From positions 310,001 to 374,000 of the forward strand of contig CAWGMB010000019.1 of the NCBI GenBank assembly GCA_963823515.1: a stretch of 64,000 bases of DNA. The letters are read 5' to 3'. Origin of the DNA: Miltoncostaea sp963823515 (GTDB taxonomy: Bacteria; Actinomycetota; Thermoleophilia; Miltoncostaeales; Miltoncostaeaceae). The translations under genes were made by a program, and so were the position numbers. How positions within the stretch are numbered: the first letter of the stretch is position 1; each line of letters starts with the position of its first letter. Below are positions 27,437-35,867 of the stretch, piece after piece. The notes below the pieces were generated by a model. It did not search any database and was not told the origin of the DNA. It saw nothing but the letters and a program-made list of their open reading frames with translations.

Positions 27437-29035
27437 GTGCCCTGGCTGTCCGCGATCGTGCTGCTGCCCGTGATCGGGGCCCTCTCGATGCTCGCCGTGC
27501 CCGAGGGCGCCGCCGGCGTGGTCCAGGCGCGGATCCACGCGATCCTCACCGCGGGCACCACCGCCGTGCTCGTGGCGATCCTGGTCGGCCTCTTCGACCG
27601 CGGCCGCGGCGACCTGCAGTACGTTGACCATGTCTCCTGGGTCGAGCAGGTCGGCCTGTCGTGGGACGTCGGCGTGGACGGGATCAGCCTCTGGCTGATC
27701 GCTCTCACCGCCGGCATCTTCCTGCTGGCGATCGTGGTCGCCTGCTGGAGGCTCCCGGAGCGGCCGCGCGGCTTCCTGGCGATGCTCCTGCTCGCCGAGG
27801 CCGGGCTGCTCGGGCTCTTCGCGGCCGGCGACCTGGTGCTCTTCTACGTCTTCTGGGAGGCGATGCTCGTCCCGTTCTACTTCCTGATCGGGATGTGGGG
27901 CGGTGAGGGCCGGGCCCGGGCGACCACCAAGTTCGTCATCTACACCATGGTCGGCAGCCTGCTGATGCTCGTGTCGATCCTGGCGACCGCCTTCGTGGCC
28001 CGCGACATCACGGGCCAGTTCACCTTCTCGATCCGCGATCTCTCGGGCGTGGCCTTCACCGACACGCAGAGCGCCTGGATCTTCCTCGGCTTCGCCCTCG
28101 CCTTCGCCATCAAGCTCCCCCTGTGGCCCTTCCACGCCTGGCTCCCCGACGCGTACCGCGTCGCGCCGATCCTGGTGACGGGCCTGCTGGCGGCCGTGAT
28201 GAGCAAGGCCGGCGTCTATGGCTTCCTGCGAATCGGCCTGCCGCTCTTCCCCGACGCCGCCGACCGCTTCGCCATCCCGATCGCGGTGCTGGCCGTGATC
28301 GGCATCGCCTATGGCTCGCTGCTCGCATGGCGGGCGCCCACCATGCGCCTTCTGGTGGCCTACTCCAGCCTCGCGCACCTCGGCTTCATCATCCTCGGCA
28401 TCGTCGCCCTGGACGTGCAGGCCTCGCAGGGCGCGGTGCTGCAGATGGTCAATCACGGCATCGTCGTCGCCGCCGCCTTCGCGATCGTCGGGATCATCAA
28501 CCGCACCGCCCCCGACGATCGCATCGACGGGATCGGCGGACTGGCCGAGGGCGCCCCGCGCCTGGCGGGCGTCTTCCTGATCGTCGCGATGGCCTCGCTG
28601 GCCATCCCCGGCTCCAACTCGTTCGCCGGCGAGTTCCTGATCCTGACCGGCGTCTTCCGCCAGCACGTCTGGCTGGCTGTGCTCGCCTGCATCGGCATCG
28701 TCTACGCCGCCGTCTACATGCTGCGGCTCTATCAGAGCGCCATGAACGGCCCGCGGCGGGGTGGGATGGCCTCCAAGGCCGAGCTGCGCGGCCGCGACAT
28801 GGTGCTGCTGCTGCCGCTCATCGCGGGCATGCTCTTCATCGCGCTGTGGCCCAAGGCCCTCGTCGGCGCGACCACGGCGAGCATCGAGCGTGCGGTGGCG
28901 CCGGCCCAGGTGGCCGCCGGCCGGCCGGCCGACCAGATCCGCGCCGCCGTGGAGGCCAACCCGCCCGCCTACGCGCTCCCCCTGCCGGGCGATCCCGTCC
29001 CCGAGACCGCCCCGCCGACCGAGGCGACCCCGTGA
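27437..29035 (+). CDS. nuoM: NADH-quinone oxidoreductase subunit M
   Basis: The 532-residue antiporter-like subunit has FYVFWEAMLVPFYFLIGMWG (catalytic glutamate), IKLPLWPFHAWLPDAYRVAP and AYSSLAHLGFIILGI. The C-terminal 60 residues after the last helix form a proline/alanine-rich tail (PPAYALPLPGDPVPETAPP) that is unusual for NuoM. The stop overlaps the GTG of nuoN. Confidence 0.95.
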   Translation: MPWLSAIVLLPVIGALSMLAVPEGAAGVVQARIHAILTAGTTAVLVAILVGLFDRGRGDLQYVDHVSWVEQVGLSWDVGVDGISLWLIALTAGIFLLAIVVACWRLPERPRGFLAMLLLAEAGLLGLFAAGDLVLFYVFWEAMLVPFYFLIGMWGGEGRARATTKFVIYTMVGSLLMLVSILATAFVARDITGQFTFSIRDLSGVAFTDTQSAWIFLGFALAFAIKLPLWPFHAWLPDAYRVAPILVTGLLAAVMSKAGVYGFLRIGLPLFPDAADRFAIPIAVLAVIGIAYGSLLAWRAPTMRLLVAYSSLAHLGFIILGIVALDVQASQGAVLQMVNHGIVVAAAFAIVGIINRTAPDDRIDGIGGLAEGAPRLAGVFLIVAMASLAIPGSNSFAGEFLILTGVFRQHVWLAVLACIGIVYAAVYMLRLYQSAMNGPRRGGMASKAELRGRDMVLLLPLIAGMLFIALWPKALVGATTASIERAVAPAQVAAGRPADQIRAAVEANPPAYALPLPGDPVPETAPPTEATP

Positions 29036-30483
29036 GCACCTACAACGTCGTCGCCACGACGCCGCTCCTGATCACCGCCGGCGCAGCCACCATGGCGCTC
29101 GCCATCGGGCTGCTGCCCGGGCGCGCCACCCGCCGCCACGGCCCCGCACTGATCGGCATCGCGGGCATCGTCGCCGCCATGGTGATGTCGGTGGTCCTCT
29201 GGGACGACCGCCTGGAGGCCCTCGGCGGCGGGCTGCGCGCCGACCGCTTCAGCGCGCTGATGAACCTGATCTTCCTCTCGGCGGGGCTCCTCACGATCCT
29301 GCTCGCGTGGCGCGAGCCCGCCGCCGTGGACCGCCGCGGCGAATACGTCGGCCTGATCCTCGTCTCGGTCACCGGGATGATGCTGGTCGCCGGTGCGGGC
29401 GACCTGATCACGGTCTTCCTGGGCATCGAGGTCCTCTCCGTCAGCCTCTACGTGCTCTGCGCCCTGGAGATCTGGCGCGAGAAGTCGCTCGAGAGCGGGC
29501 TCAAGTACCTGATCACCGGCGCCATCGGCGCGTCGATCCTGCTCTACGGCCTCGCCCTGCTGTTCGGCGCCACCGGATCGACGAGCCTGACGACGATCGG
29601 CGAGCAGCTCCAGGGCACCTCGTTCACCGACGAGCCGCTGGTGATCGCCGCGATGGTGCTGATCGCCTCCGGCCTGGCCTTCAAGGCGTCCGCGGCCCCG
29701 TTCCACATGTGGACGCCCGACGTCTACGAGGGCGCGCCCACCACGGTGACCGCCTTCATGTCGACCGCGACCAAGGCCGCCGCCTTCGCCGCGTTCCTGC
29801 GGATCTTCTCGGGCGTGCTGCCCGACCTGCAGACGGACTGGTCGGTGGCCATCGCCTCGATCGCCGTCGCCAGCATCGCCGTCGGCAACATCGCGGCCCT
29901 GGTGCAGGACAACATGAAGCGGATGCTCGCCTACTCGAGCGTCGCCCAGGCCGGATACCTGTTGATCGGGGTCGCCGTGGGGAGCATCCAGGGCGCCGAG
30001 GCCACCCTCTACTACCTGCTCGCCTACGGGGCGATGACGATGGCGGCCTTCGCCGTGGTGATCATCCGCGAGCGCGAGGTCGAGGACGGCGACACGATCG
30101 GCGCGCTCGAGGGCTACGGCCGGGCGCGCCCGGCGATCGGCGCAGTGATGACCGTGGCGATGCTCTCGCTGGCGGGGTTCCCCCCGCTGGCCGGCTTCGT
30201 CGGCAAGTTCCTGCTCTTCGGCTCGGCCGTCGAGGCCGACATGACCTGGCTCGCCGTGGTCGGCGCCCTGGGGAGCATGATCAGCCTGGGCTACTACCTG
30301 CGCGTGGTCACGGTGGTGTGGTCGCCCGGGCCCGAGGGCGGGCCGCGCAAGGTCCTCTCGATCCCCGGTCCGGTCGGCATCGCCACCGTCACCGCGGGCG
30401 TCGGCGTGATCGTCGTGTCACTGATGGCCTCGCCCCTGCTCGACGCCTGCCGCGGCGCCGCGCAGAGCCTGCTCGCCCCCTAG
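29032..30483 (+). CDS. nuoN: NADH-quinone oxidoreductase subunit N
   Basis: The 483-residue antiporter-like subunit is the last gene of the operon. It has GIEVLSVSLYVLCALE, AFKASAAPFHMWTPDVYEGAP and VQDNMKRMLAYSSVAQAGYL. GTG start overlaps nuoM. Gene order A to N is unbroken, so the operon encodes a complete type I NADH dehydrogenase. Confidence 0.95.
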   Translation: MSTYNVVATTPLLITAGAATMALAIGLLPGRATRRHGPALIGIAGIVAAMVMSVVLWDDRLEALGGGLRADRFSALMNLIFLSAGLLTILLAWREPAAVDRRGEYVGLILVSVTGMMLVAGAGDLITVFLGIEVLSVSLYVLCALEIWREKSLESGLKYLITGAIGASILLYGLALLFGATGSTSLTTIGEQLQGTSFTDEPLVIAAMVLIASGLAFKASAAPFHMWTPDVYEGAPTTVTAFMSTATKAAAFAAFLRIFSGVLPDLQTDWSVAIASIAVASIAVGNIAALVQDNMKRMLAYSSVAQAGYLLIGVAVGSIQGAEATLYYLLAYGAMTMAAFAVVIIREREVEDGDTIGALEGYGRARPAIGAVMTVAMLSLAGFPPLAGFVGKFLLFGSAVEADMTWLAVVGALGSMISLGYYLRVVTVVWSPGPEGGPRKVLSIPGPVGIATVTAGVGVIVVSLMASPLLDACRGAAQSLLAP

Positions 30484-30510
30484 GAACGGCACTCCGGCGG
30501 GCTGATCGCC

Positions 30511-31098
30511 GTGGTGAGCGCCGGCGCCGGGTGCGGCGTGGACCTCTACTGGCTCCCGCTCGGTGCGGGCGGCCATTCGGTGCGCCTCAACGGCCGCATC
30601 TTCGAGGCGGCGGTGGCGCTCCGAGACCGCCGCCCACGATTCGACCTCTACCACTCGGCGCTCGTCGTGCGGTTGCCGGAGGGACCGGTCATGGTCGAGA
30701 CGGGGCCCGTCATGAGCGGGGACGGCGGTGCGCGGGGCGTGGTGGCGCAGGGAGCGGTCGGGAGCCGCTGGGCGGGGTGGCTGCGCATATTCCGCTACGA
30801 GGTCCGCTGCTGGCCCGGCGGCGTGATCCCCGACATCGCCGAGGCCGTCGACAGCCCGCGCCCACTGACGGGCGACGTGGACCTCGCGCGCCGCCTGCTC
30901 GGGCTGGCCCCATCGGTCCCCACACCCGTCTGGGGGCGGGACGATCTGGGCGCGGGCGAGATGTGGAACTCGAACTCGGTCACGGCCTGGCTGATCGCGG
31001 TCAGCGGTATACCGGTCAACTCCATCGCCGCTCCGGCGGGCGGGCGGGCGCCGGGCTGGGATGCCGGGGTCGCGGTGGCCGCCCGGGGCCCGGCCTAG
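30511..31098 (+). CDS. Conserved hypothetical protein
   Basis: The 195-residue protein has no membrane helices or signal peptide. It has a strongly patterned sequence (CGVDLYWLPLGAGGHSVRLN, FDLYHSALVVRLPEGPVMVE, FRYEVRCWPGGVIPDIAEAV, VPTPVWGRDDLGAGEMWNSN). I recall similar actinobacterial proteins of unknown function, so it is likely a real conserved family. The WNSNSVTAWL segment with the upstream histidine (YHSAL) could form an active site, but this is speculation. It follows nuoN by 27 bp on the same strand. GTG at 30511 or 30514. It ends in a hairpin shared with the convergent transporter gene. Confidence 0.7.
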   Translation: MVSAGAGCGVDLYWLPLGAGGHSVRLNGRIFEAAVALRDRRPRFDLYHSALVVRLPEGPVMVETGPVMSGDGGARGVVAQGAVGSRWAGWLRIFRYEVRCWPGGVIPDIAEAVDSPRPLTGDVDLARRLLGLAPSVPTPVWGRDDLGAGEMWNSNSVTAWLIAVSGIPVNSIAAPAGGRAPGWDAGVAVAARGPA

Positions 31099-31112
31099 CC
31101 GGGAGCCCCGGG
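31082..31112. terminator. Inverted repeat spanning two convergent stop codons
   Basis: CCCGGGGC (31082-31089) pairs with GCCCCGGG (31105-31112), and CCGGC/GCCGG continues inward around CTA, with one bulged A at 31104. The palindromic CTAG at the centre supplies the stop codons of both flanking genes. Confidence 0.55.
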
Positions 31113-31490
31113 GGCCGGCGGGCGGCGCCGGGCGGTGCTCACCAGCCGCGCCGCCGTGACGAGCAGGAGGACCGCGAAGCCGGTGCGCAGGGCCCGCTCG
31201 GGAGCCACCTCGGCCAGCAGAGCGCCCCCCACGGCGCCCACGACCGAGACCAGGCCGATGACCGTGGCGTCGCCCCAGCGCACCGTCCCGTTGCGCGTCT
31301 GGCGCCACGAACCCAGGACGGCGACGGGGATGATCGCGAGGAGAGAGGTGGCTTCGGCGCCGAGCTGGGAGAGGCCCAGGACCAGCGTCAGCGTCGGCAC
31401 GAAGATGATCCCGCCGCCCACGCCGAAGACGCCGGCCAGTGCCCCTGCGGCGATGCCGAGGGCCAGCACCAGGACCACCTCGCCGGTCAT
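31095..31490 (-). CDS. TauE/SafE-family half-size transporter, second half
   Basis: The 131-residue membrane protein has about four helices and the family motif GVFGVGGGIIFVPTLTLVLG near residue 20. TauE/SafE proteins export sulfite or other organosulfur anions and usually have about 250 residues made of two such repeats. This gene encodes a single repeat, and the gene just upstream encodes the other. They overlap by ATGA, so they are probably made in equal amounts and pair in the membrane. There is no sign that a frameshift produced the split. Confidence 0.75.
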   Translation of the reverse strand: MTGEVVLVLALGIAAGALAGVFGVGGGIIFVPTLTLVLGLSQLGAEATSLLAIIPVAVLGSWRQTRNGTVRWGDATVIGLVSVVGAVGGALLAEVAPERALRTGFAVLLLVTAARLVSTARRRPPAPGAPG

Positions 31491-31933
31491 CCGAGCAGCA
31501 CCCGGACGGCGACGGCCACCAGGAGCGCGGCGAAGCCGTAGGTGAGGGCCGGCGAGGAGATGCGGTCCTTGAGCGCGACGCCGAGCGCCACCCCGGCCAT
31601 CGCCGGGAGGCCCACGAGCAGCGCGGTCCCCCAGTGGACGTTGCCGAGCGCCCCGTGGGTGGCTGTGCCCGCGGCGGCCGTGAAGACGATGGCCGCGAGG
31701 GAGGTCGCGGTGGCCGCACGGGCGTCGTAGGCGAGGAGCGCGATGAGCAGAGGCACCATCACGATGCCCCCTCCCACCCCGAAGAGGGATGCCATCAGGC
31801 CCGAGGCGAGACCGATGCCCGCGAGCGCCCCGAGGCGCCCGGCCGGAGCCCGTGGCCCGCTGCTAGGGTCGATCGCCGTGACCGCCTCCGACCGGCGAAT
31901 CGAGGACGTCCTCGAGCCCCTGCGCGACCGCAT
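31487..31933 (-). CDS. TauE/SafE-family half-size transporter, first half
   Basis: From LGALAGIGLASGLMASLFGVGGG onward this is a TauE/SafE repeat with GVGGGIVMVPLLIALLAYD and about four helices, ending VAVRVLLG. The start is uncertain. ATG at 31933 adds roughly 40 poorly conserved residues antisense to the 5' end of otsB, while ATG at 31795 would remove most of helix 1. No GTG or TTG lies between. The true start may be non-canonical or lost to a base error. It is paired with the half-size gene downstream. Confidence 0.6.
   Translation of the reverse strand: MRSRRGSRTSSIRRSEAVTAIDPSSGPRAPAGRLGALAGIGLASGLMASLFGVGGGIVMVPLLIALLAYDARAATATSLAAIVFTAAAGTATHGALGNVHWGTALLVGLPAMAGVALGVALKDRISSPALTYGFAALLVAVAVRVLLG
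31864..31869 (+). promoter_or_regulatory. -10 box TAGGGT for otsB
   Basis: TAGGGT ends 8 nt before the GTG at 31878 with no ribosome-binding site, a leaderless arrangement. It lies within the likely 5' end of the divergent transporter gene. Confidence 0.5.
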
Positions 31934-32681
31934 CGGCGACGCGGCCATCCTCTGCGACGTCAACGGCACGCTCGCGCCGATCGTCCCACTGCCCGGGGAC
32001 GCGCGGCTGCTCGAAGGGGTGCACGAGGCGCTCCTGGCGCTCCGCGCTCGCTGCCGGCTCCTCGGCTTCGTGAGCGGCCGCGGCCTGGCGGACGCGCGCC
32101 GGCTGGTGGGCCTCGACGGCGTCGCCTACGCGGGCAACCACGGCATGGAGATCCAGCGCGTCGGCGAGGAGCCCGGTCTCGCGGCGGGAGTCGCGGTGCA
32201 CCTCGCCGCCGTGAACGCCTTCGAGGCCTCCTGGCCGGCGCAACGGCTGGCGCAGGGCGACCTGCGGATGGAGCACAAGGGCGCCACCCTGAGCATCCAC
32301 GCGAGGGGCGCGCGCGATCCGGACCAGGCCCGGCTGCTGCTCGCGCAGATCGCCTCCGAGGCGCTCGACTGCGGACTCGTGCCGACGCCCGGCCGCGAGG
32401 TGCTCGAGGTGCGCCCCCCGGTCTCCGTGGACAAGGGGACCGCGGTACGCGAGCTGCTGCGTGGCGGCGGGGCTCGGGCGGCCATGTACATCGGTGACGA
32501 CCGCACCGACGCCGACGCCTGGCGGGCGCTGCGCGCGATGAGCACCGAGGGCGCCCTCGACGTCGCGGTGGCGGTGGCGGTGGCGGCGGGCGAGGTGCCC
32601 GCGGCCGTCCGCGAGGCCGCCGACGTGGAGGTGCCGGGGCCGCAGGGAGCCCTCCGCGTGCTGCGGTTCCTGGCTCAGTAG
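31878..32681 (+). CDS. otsB: Trehalose-6-phosphate phosphatase (HAD superfamily)
   Basis: It would remove phosphate from trehalose 6-phosphate. The 267-residue HAD protein has FVSGRGLADARRLVG, YAGNHGMEIQ, LEVRPPVSVDKGTAVREL and the metal-binding MYIGDDRTDADAW, all characteristic of OtsB. Motif I reads LCDVNGTLAPIV. The nucleophile Asp27 is kept, but the second aspartate, the usual general acid/base, is Asn29 (codon AAC, one base from GAC). No otsA gene is in the window. A short run of Val/Ala dipeptides near residue 236 comes from a GGTGGCGGTGGCG repeat. Confidence 0.85.
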   Translation: MTASDRRIEDVLEPLRDRIGDAAILCDVNGTLAPIVPLPGDARLLEGVHEALLALRARCRLLGFVSGRGLADARRLVGLDGVAYAGNHGMEIQRVGEEPGLAAGVAVHLAAVNAFEASWPAQRLAQGDLRMEHKGATLSIHARGARDPDQARLLLAQIASEALDCGLVPTPGREVLEVRPPVSVDKGTAVRELLRGGGARAAMYIGDDRTDADAWRALRAMSTEGALDVAVAVAVAAGEVPAAVREAADVEVPGPQGALRVLRFLAQ

Positions 32682-32685
32682 GGCC

Positions 32686-34443
32686 TCACCGGCCCGCGGC
32701 GCGCAGGCGCTCGGCCCGGGCGGCCGCCAGGGCCGGCCACTCCCATGCGTTGCCCACCTGCGCCGGGCGGGCGCCGGCGCGGCGTGCGAGGAGGACTCCG
32801 AAGCGCACGTACCCCAGGGCCTCCGCGGAGTGGGCGTCCGACCCGACGACGAGCCGGGCGCCGGCATCGAGCGCCCGGTGGGCCATCGCCGAGTCGAGGT
32901 CGAGGCGGCGCGGCTGGCCGTTGATCTCCAGGAACGTGCCGGTGCGCGCCGCCGCCTCGGCGAGCCGACCGATGTCCACCGGGGCCGGTCCGCGGCGACC
33001 GAGCATGCGCCCCGTGGGGTGCCCGATGGCGTCCACGAACGGATTCTCCACCGCGGCCAGGACCCGCGCCGTGATGCGCGCGGCGTCCTGGGTCAGCGCC
33101 GAGTGGATGCTCGCCGTCACCCAGTCGAAGCCGGCCAGGAGCTCGTCGTCGAAGTCGATGCGGCCGTCGGCGAGGATGTCCACCTCGGTGGCGCGCAGCA
33201 CGGTGATGTCGGAGCGACGGGCGTTCTCGGCGTCGATCTCCTCCCATTGGCGGTGCACCCGGTCGGCGTCGAGGCCGCCGGCCATCGCGAGGCTCCGGGA
33301 GTGGTCGCTGATCGCGAGGTAGGCGTATCCGCGCGCCCGTGCGGCCTCGACCATCTGCGCCACCGAGAGCGTGCCGTCGCTCCAGGTCGTGTGGGAGTGC
33401 AGCTCGCCGCGGATGTCCGACAGCGCGACGAGGGGATCGAGGGGGCCCGCCTGCGCCGCCTCGATCTCGCCCGCGTCCTCGCGCAGCTCCGGCGGGATCG
33501 GCGCCAGCCCGAGGGCGGCGTAGACCTCGTCCTCGTCGGCGGCGAGCGTGGTCCCGCCGGGGCCCGCGAGGCCGTGCTGCGACACCGAGAGGCCGCGGCG
33601 CACGGCGAGCTCGCGCAGGCGGACGTTGTGGGCGGCCGAGCCGGTGGCGTGCTGGAGCAGGTTGCCGAACGACGCCGGCGGGCCGACTGCCAGCTCGACC
33701 CGCACGCCGACGTGGGTGGCGACGCTGATACCCGTCTCACCGCGAGAGAGGACGCGCTCCACCGCGCCGTCGGCCGCCAGGGCGTCCTGCAGGTCGGCGG
33801 GCGCATCCCACGCCGCGACCAGGTCGATGTCGTGGGCCGACTCGCGTCCGCGCCGCAGGCTGCCGGCCACCTCGACCCGCGCGCCGGGGACGGCCGCGCG
33901 CAGGCGCGCGGCGATCTCCTCGGCGAGCGGGAGCGCCTGCCCCAGGGGGACGCGGTCCGCCTGGTCGGAGCCACGCTCGGCTCGCACGGCGAGCTGCCGG
34001 GTGAGGCTCTCGCGCGTCGCAGGACCGAAGCCCGCGGCATCGCCGAGCCGTCCGTCCGCCACGGCGGCCGCCAGCTGGTCCAGGTCGGAGACCCCCAGGT
34101 CGCGCCAGAGCGCGACGGCGCGCTTGGGCCCGATGCCCTCGAGCCCGGCGATCGCGGCGAGACCCTCGGGCACGCGGCCGCGGATGGCCTCGAGGGCGGC
34201 GATCCGGCCGGTCTCGGTCAGCTCCACGATCTTCGACTGCAGCGTCGCGCCGATGTCGGGGAGCTCGATCGCCCGCCCACTCATCGCCATCTCGGCGACC
34301 GAGGCCGGGGTGGAGCGCACGCGCGCGGCCGCGCGGCGGTAGGCCAGCACGCGGTGACGGACCGCGCCCTCGATCTCCAGCAGATCGCCGAGCAGGGCGA
34401 AGCGTTCGGCGATCTCGGCGTTGGTGGGCAGCTCCCCGGCCAC
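32686..34443 (-). CDS. polX: DNA polymerase X family protein with PHP domain
   Basis: The 585-residue protein joins an N-terminal polymerase-beta-like half (helix-hairpin-helix LEGIGPKRAVALWRDLG near residue 100, nucleotidyltransferase GSLRRGRESAHDIDLV near residue 192) to a C-terminal PHP phosphoesterase. The PHP half has HSHTTWSDGT near residue 350, ISDHSRSLAMAG, GHPTGRMLGR, EINGQPRRLDL and VVGSDAH. Bacterial PolX proteins act in gap-filling repair, with the PHP domain giving 3'-5' exonuclease activity. The two aspartates of DID are present. At the third catalytic position the sequence is VRVELAVG, where most relatives have Asp. A Ku gene elsewhere in the window suggests an end-joining context, but no ligD is seen. 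Confidence 0.88.
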   Translation of the reverse strand: MAGELPTNAEIAERFALLGDLLEIEGAVRHRVLAYRRAAARVRSTPASVAEMAMSGRAIELPDIGATLQSKIVELTETGRIAALEAIRGRVPEGLAAIAGLEGIGPKRAVALWRDLGVSDLDQLAAAVADGRLGDAAGFGPATRESLTRQLAVRAERGSDQADRVPLGQALPLAEEIAARLRAAVPGARVEVAGSLRRGRESAHDIDLVAAWDAPADLQDALAADGAVERVLSRGETGISVATHVGVRVELAVGPPASFGNLLQHATGSAAHNVRLRELAVRRGLSVSQHGLAGPGGTTLAADEDEVYAALGLAPIPPELREDAGEIEAAQAGPLDPLVALSDIRGELHSHTTWSDGTLSVAQMVEAARARGYAYLAISDHSRSLAMAGGLDADRVHRQWEEIDAENARRSDITVLRATEVDILADGRIDFDDELLAGFDWVTASIHSALTQDAARITARVLAAVENPFVDAIGHPTGRMLGRRGPAPVDIGRLAEAAARTGTFLEINGQPRRLDLDSAMAHRALDAGARLVVGSDAHSAEALGYVRFGVLLARRAGARPAQVGNAWEWPALAAARAERLRAAGR

Positions 34444-34452
34444 CGCCGGAGT

Positions 34453-35457
34453 CTAGGCGCCGGGCGCGCGGACCTCGGGGTCGAGGAGGTCCATCAGGGC
34501 GGGGGGATAGCGGTCGCCGGAGGGGGTGAGCGCCGGATCGTCGAGCCGGGCCCGGTCGTCGTCGTCGAGGACCAGCGCGGCCGCGGCCACGTTCGCCTCG
34601 ACGTTCGCCCGGCGTCGCGTCCCGGGGATCGGGACGATGTCCGGGCCGCGCCCGAGGACCCAGGCCAGAGCGATCTGGGCGGGCGTCGCGCCATGGCGCC
34701 GGGCGACCTCGGCGACGCGCTCGGCGATCGGCAGGTTGCGCCCGAGGTTCTCCCCCTGGAAGCGGGGCAGCCGGCGGCGGAGGTCGTCCTCGGCGAGGGC
34801 GCCCGGCGCGGGGAGCGCGCCCGCCAGGAAGCCCCGGCCGAGGGGGCTGAAGGCGACCAGCGCGACCCCGAGCTCGCGCATCACCGGCAGCAAGCGCACG
34901 TCGGGATCGCGGTTCCAGAGCGAGTACTCGGACTGGACGGCCGCGATCGGATGGATCGCGTGGGCACGCCGCAGGATCGCGGGACCGACCTCGGAGAGCC
35001 CGATGTGGCGCACGAGGCCCGCCTCGACGAGAGAGCTCATCGCGCCCATCGACTCCTCCACGGGGACGGCGGCGTCGATGCGGTGCAGGTAGTAGAGGTC
35101 GACGTGATCGACGCGGAGGCGGCGCAGCGAGTCCTCGAGCGCCCGGCGGATCCGCTCCGGCCGGGCGTTGACCGCCAGGCCCTCGGGCGAGACGACCAGG
35201 CCGGTCTTCGTCGCGAGCACGACCCGCTCGCGGATGCCCTCGAGAGCCCGGCCCACGAGCATCTCGTTGTGGCCTCCCGCGCCGTAGACGTCGGCCGTGT
35301 CGATCAGGCTCACGCCGAGCTCGACGGCGTGGCGGATCGTGTCCACGTTGGCGTCGTCGTCGCTCGGCCCGTAGTAGCCCTCGGACATCCCCATCGTGCC
35401 GAGGCCGACGGCCGAGACCTCGGGACCGCGCCGGCCGAGGCTGCGCTGCGCGATCAT
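34453..35457 (-). CDS. Aldo/keto reductase
   Basis: This 334-residue NADPH-dependent oxidoreductase is of the AKR (YajO/AKR13) type. It has GLGTMGMSEGYYG, the catalytic Asp and Tyr in LIDTADVYG, Lys in LATKTGL and His in YYLHRID, and the C-terminal coenzyme site IPGTRRRANVEAN. It reduces carbonyl compounds; the substrate cannot be deduced. Ten bases separate its stop from polX, so the two are probably one transcript. Its ATG lies 7 nt after a TAACCT box. Confidence 0.9.
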   Translation of the reverse strand: MIAQRSLGRRGPEVSAVGLGTMGMSEGYYGPSDDDANVDTIRHAVELGVSLIDTADVYGAGGHNEMLVGRALEGIRERVVLATKTGLVVSPEGLAVNARPERIRRALEDSLRRLRVDHVDLYYLHRIDAAVPVEESMGAMSSLVEAGLVRHIGLSEVGPAILRRAHAIHPIAAVQSEYSLWNRDPDVRLLPVMRELGVALVAFSPLGRGFLAGALPAPGALAEDDLRRRLPRFQGENLGRNLPIAERVAEVARRHGATPAQIALAWVLGRGPDIVPIPGTRRRANVEANVAAAALVLDDDDRARLDDPALTPSGDRYPPALMDLLDPEVRAPGA

Positions 35458-35464
35458 CGTCCGG

Positions 35465-35470
35465 AGGTTA
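35465..35470 (-). promoter_or_regulatory. -10 box TAACCT for the aldo/keto reductase operon
   Basis: On the minus strand TAACCT ends 7 nt before the ATG at 35457. Leaderless pattern. Confidence 0.5.
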
Positions 35471-35486
35471 GACCCCCGGTACCGGA

Positions 35487-35699
35487 CTACGCGACCGGTT
35501 CCCCGGCCGCGGCGCGCAGGGAGGCGATGATCTCGCGGGCCTCGTCGGGCCCGCTGGTCACGCGCCGCAGGCGATCGGTCAGGGTCAGGGCCACGTTCAC
35601 GTGGCCGCCCACCTCGCCCAGCTCGAGCGGCTCGAGGACCACGTCGGTCTCGAGCAGGCGGGCCGCCAACAGGAGTGCGATGCGCTCGTCACCGGTCAT
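35487..35699 (-). CDS. Small hypothetical protein
   Basis: The 70-residue acidic protein (MTGDERIALLLAARLLETD) has a mixed alpha/beta pattern and no membrane segment. I do not recognise it. The ATG at 35699 is chosen over an upstream in-frame codon that adds an arginine/proline-rich stretch. It is divergent from the L,D-transpeptidase gene. Codon bias at third positions looks coding. Confidence 0.5.
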   Translation of the reverse strand: MTGDERIALLLAARLLETDVVLEPLELGEVGGHVNVALTLTDRLRRVTSGPDEAREIIASLRAAAGEPVA

Positions 35700-35836
35700 G
35701 GGGGGAAATCTCCGCCACGGCCGTGAGCGAAGGAGGGCCATCGGATGAAGAAACCGTAAAGGGAACCGGATTCCGGCGAGGAATCTTGCCCCAAGTTGCA
35801 GAAGACCCGGGTCCCGGCCGCGGACGTGGTCGCTGC

Positions 35837-35842
35837 TAGGGT
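35837..35842 (+). promoter_or_regulatory. -10 box TAGGGT for the L,D-transpeptidase gene
   Basis: TAGGGT is 25 nt upstream of the GTG at 35868. A GGGAGG ribosome-binding site lies between them, so this transcript has a short leader instead of being leaderless. Confidence 0.45.
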
Positions 35843-35867
35843 CTCAAGGGTCGTCGGGAGGTTGGCA

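Noticed and set aside
25039..27717. An 892-codon minus-strand frame opposite nuoK-nuoL-nuoM
   Set aside because: It is antisense to highly conserved complex I genes and has a compositionally biased, His/Glu/Asp-rich translation.
32830..35748. A 972-codon plus-strand frame opposite polX and the aldo/keto reductase
   Set aside because: The minus-strand proteins have complete family motifs. The plus frame is an arginine/aspartate-rich shadow.
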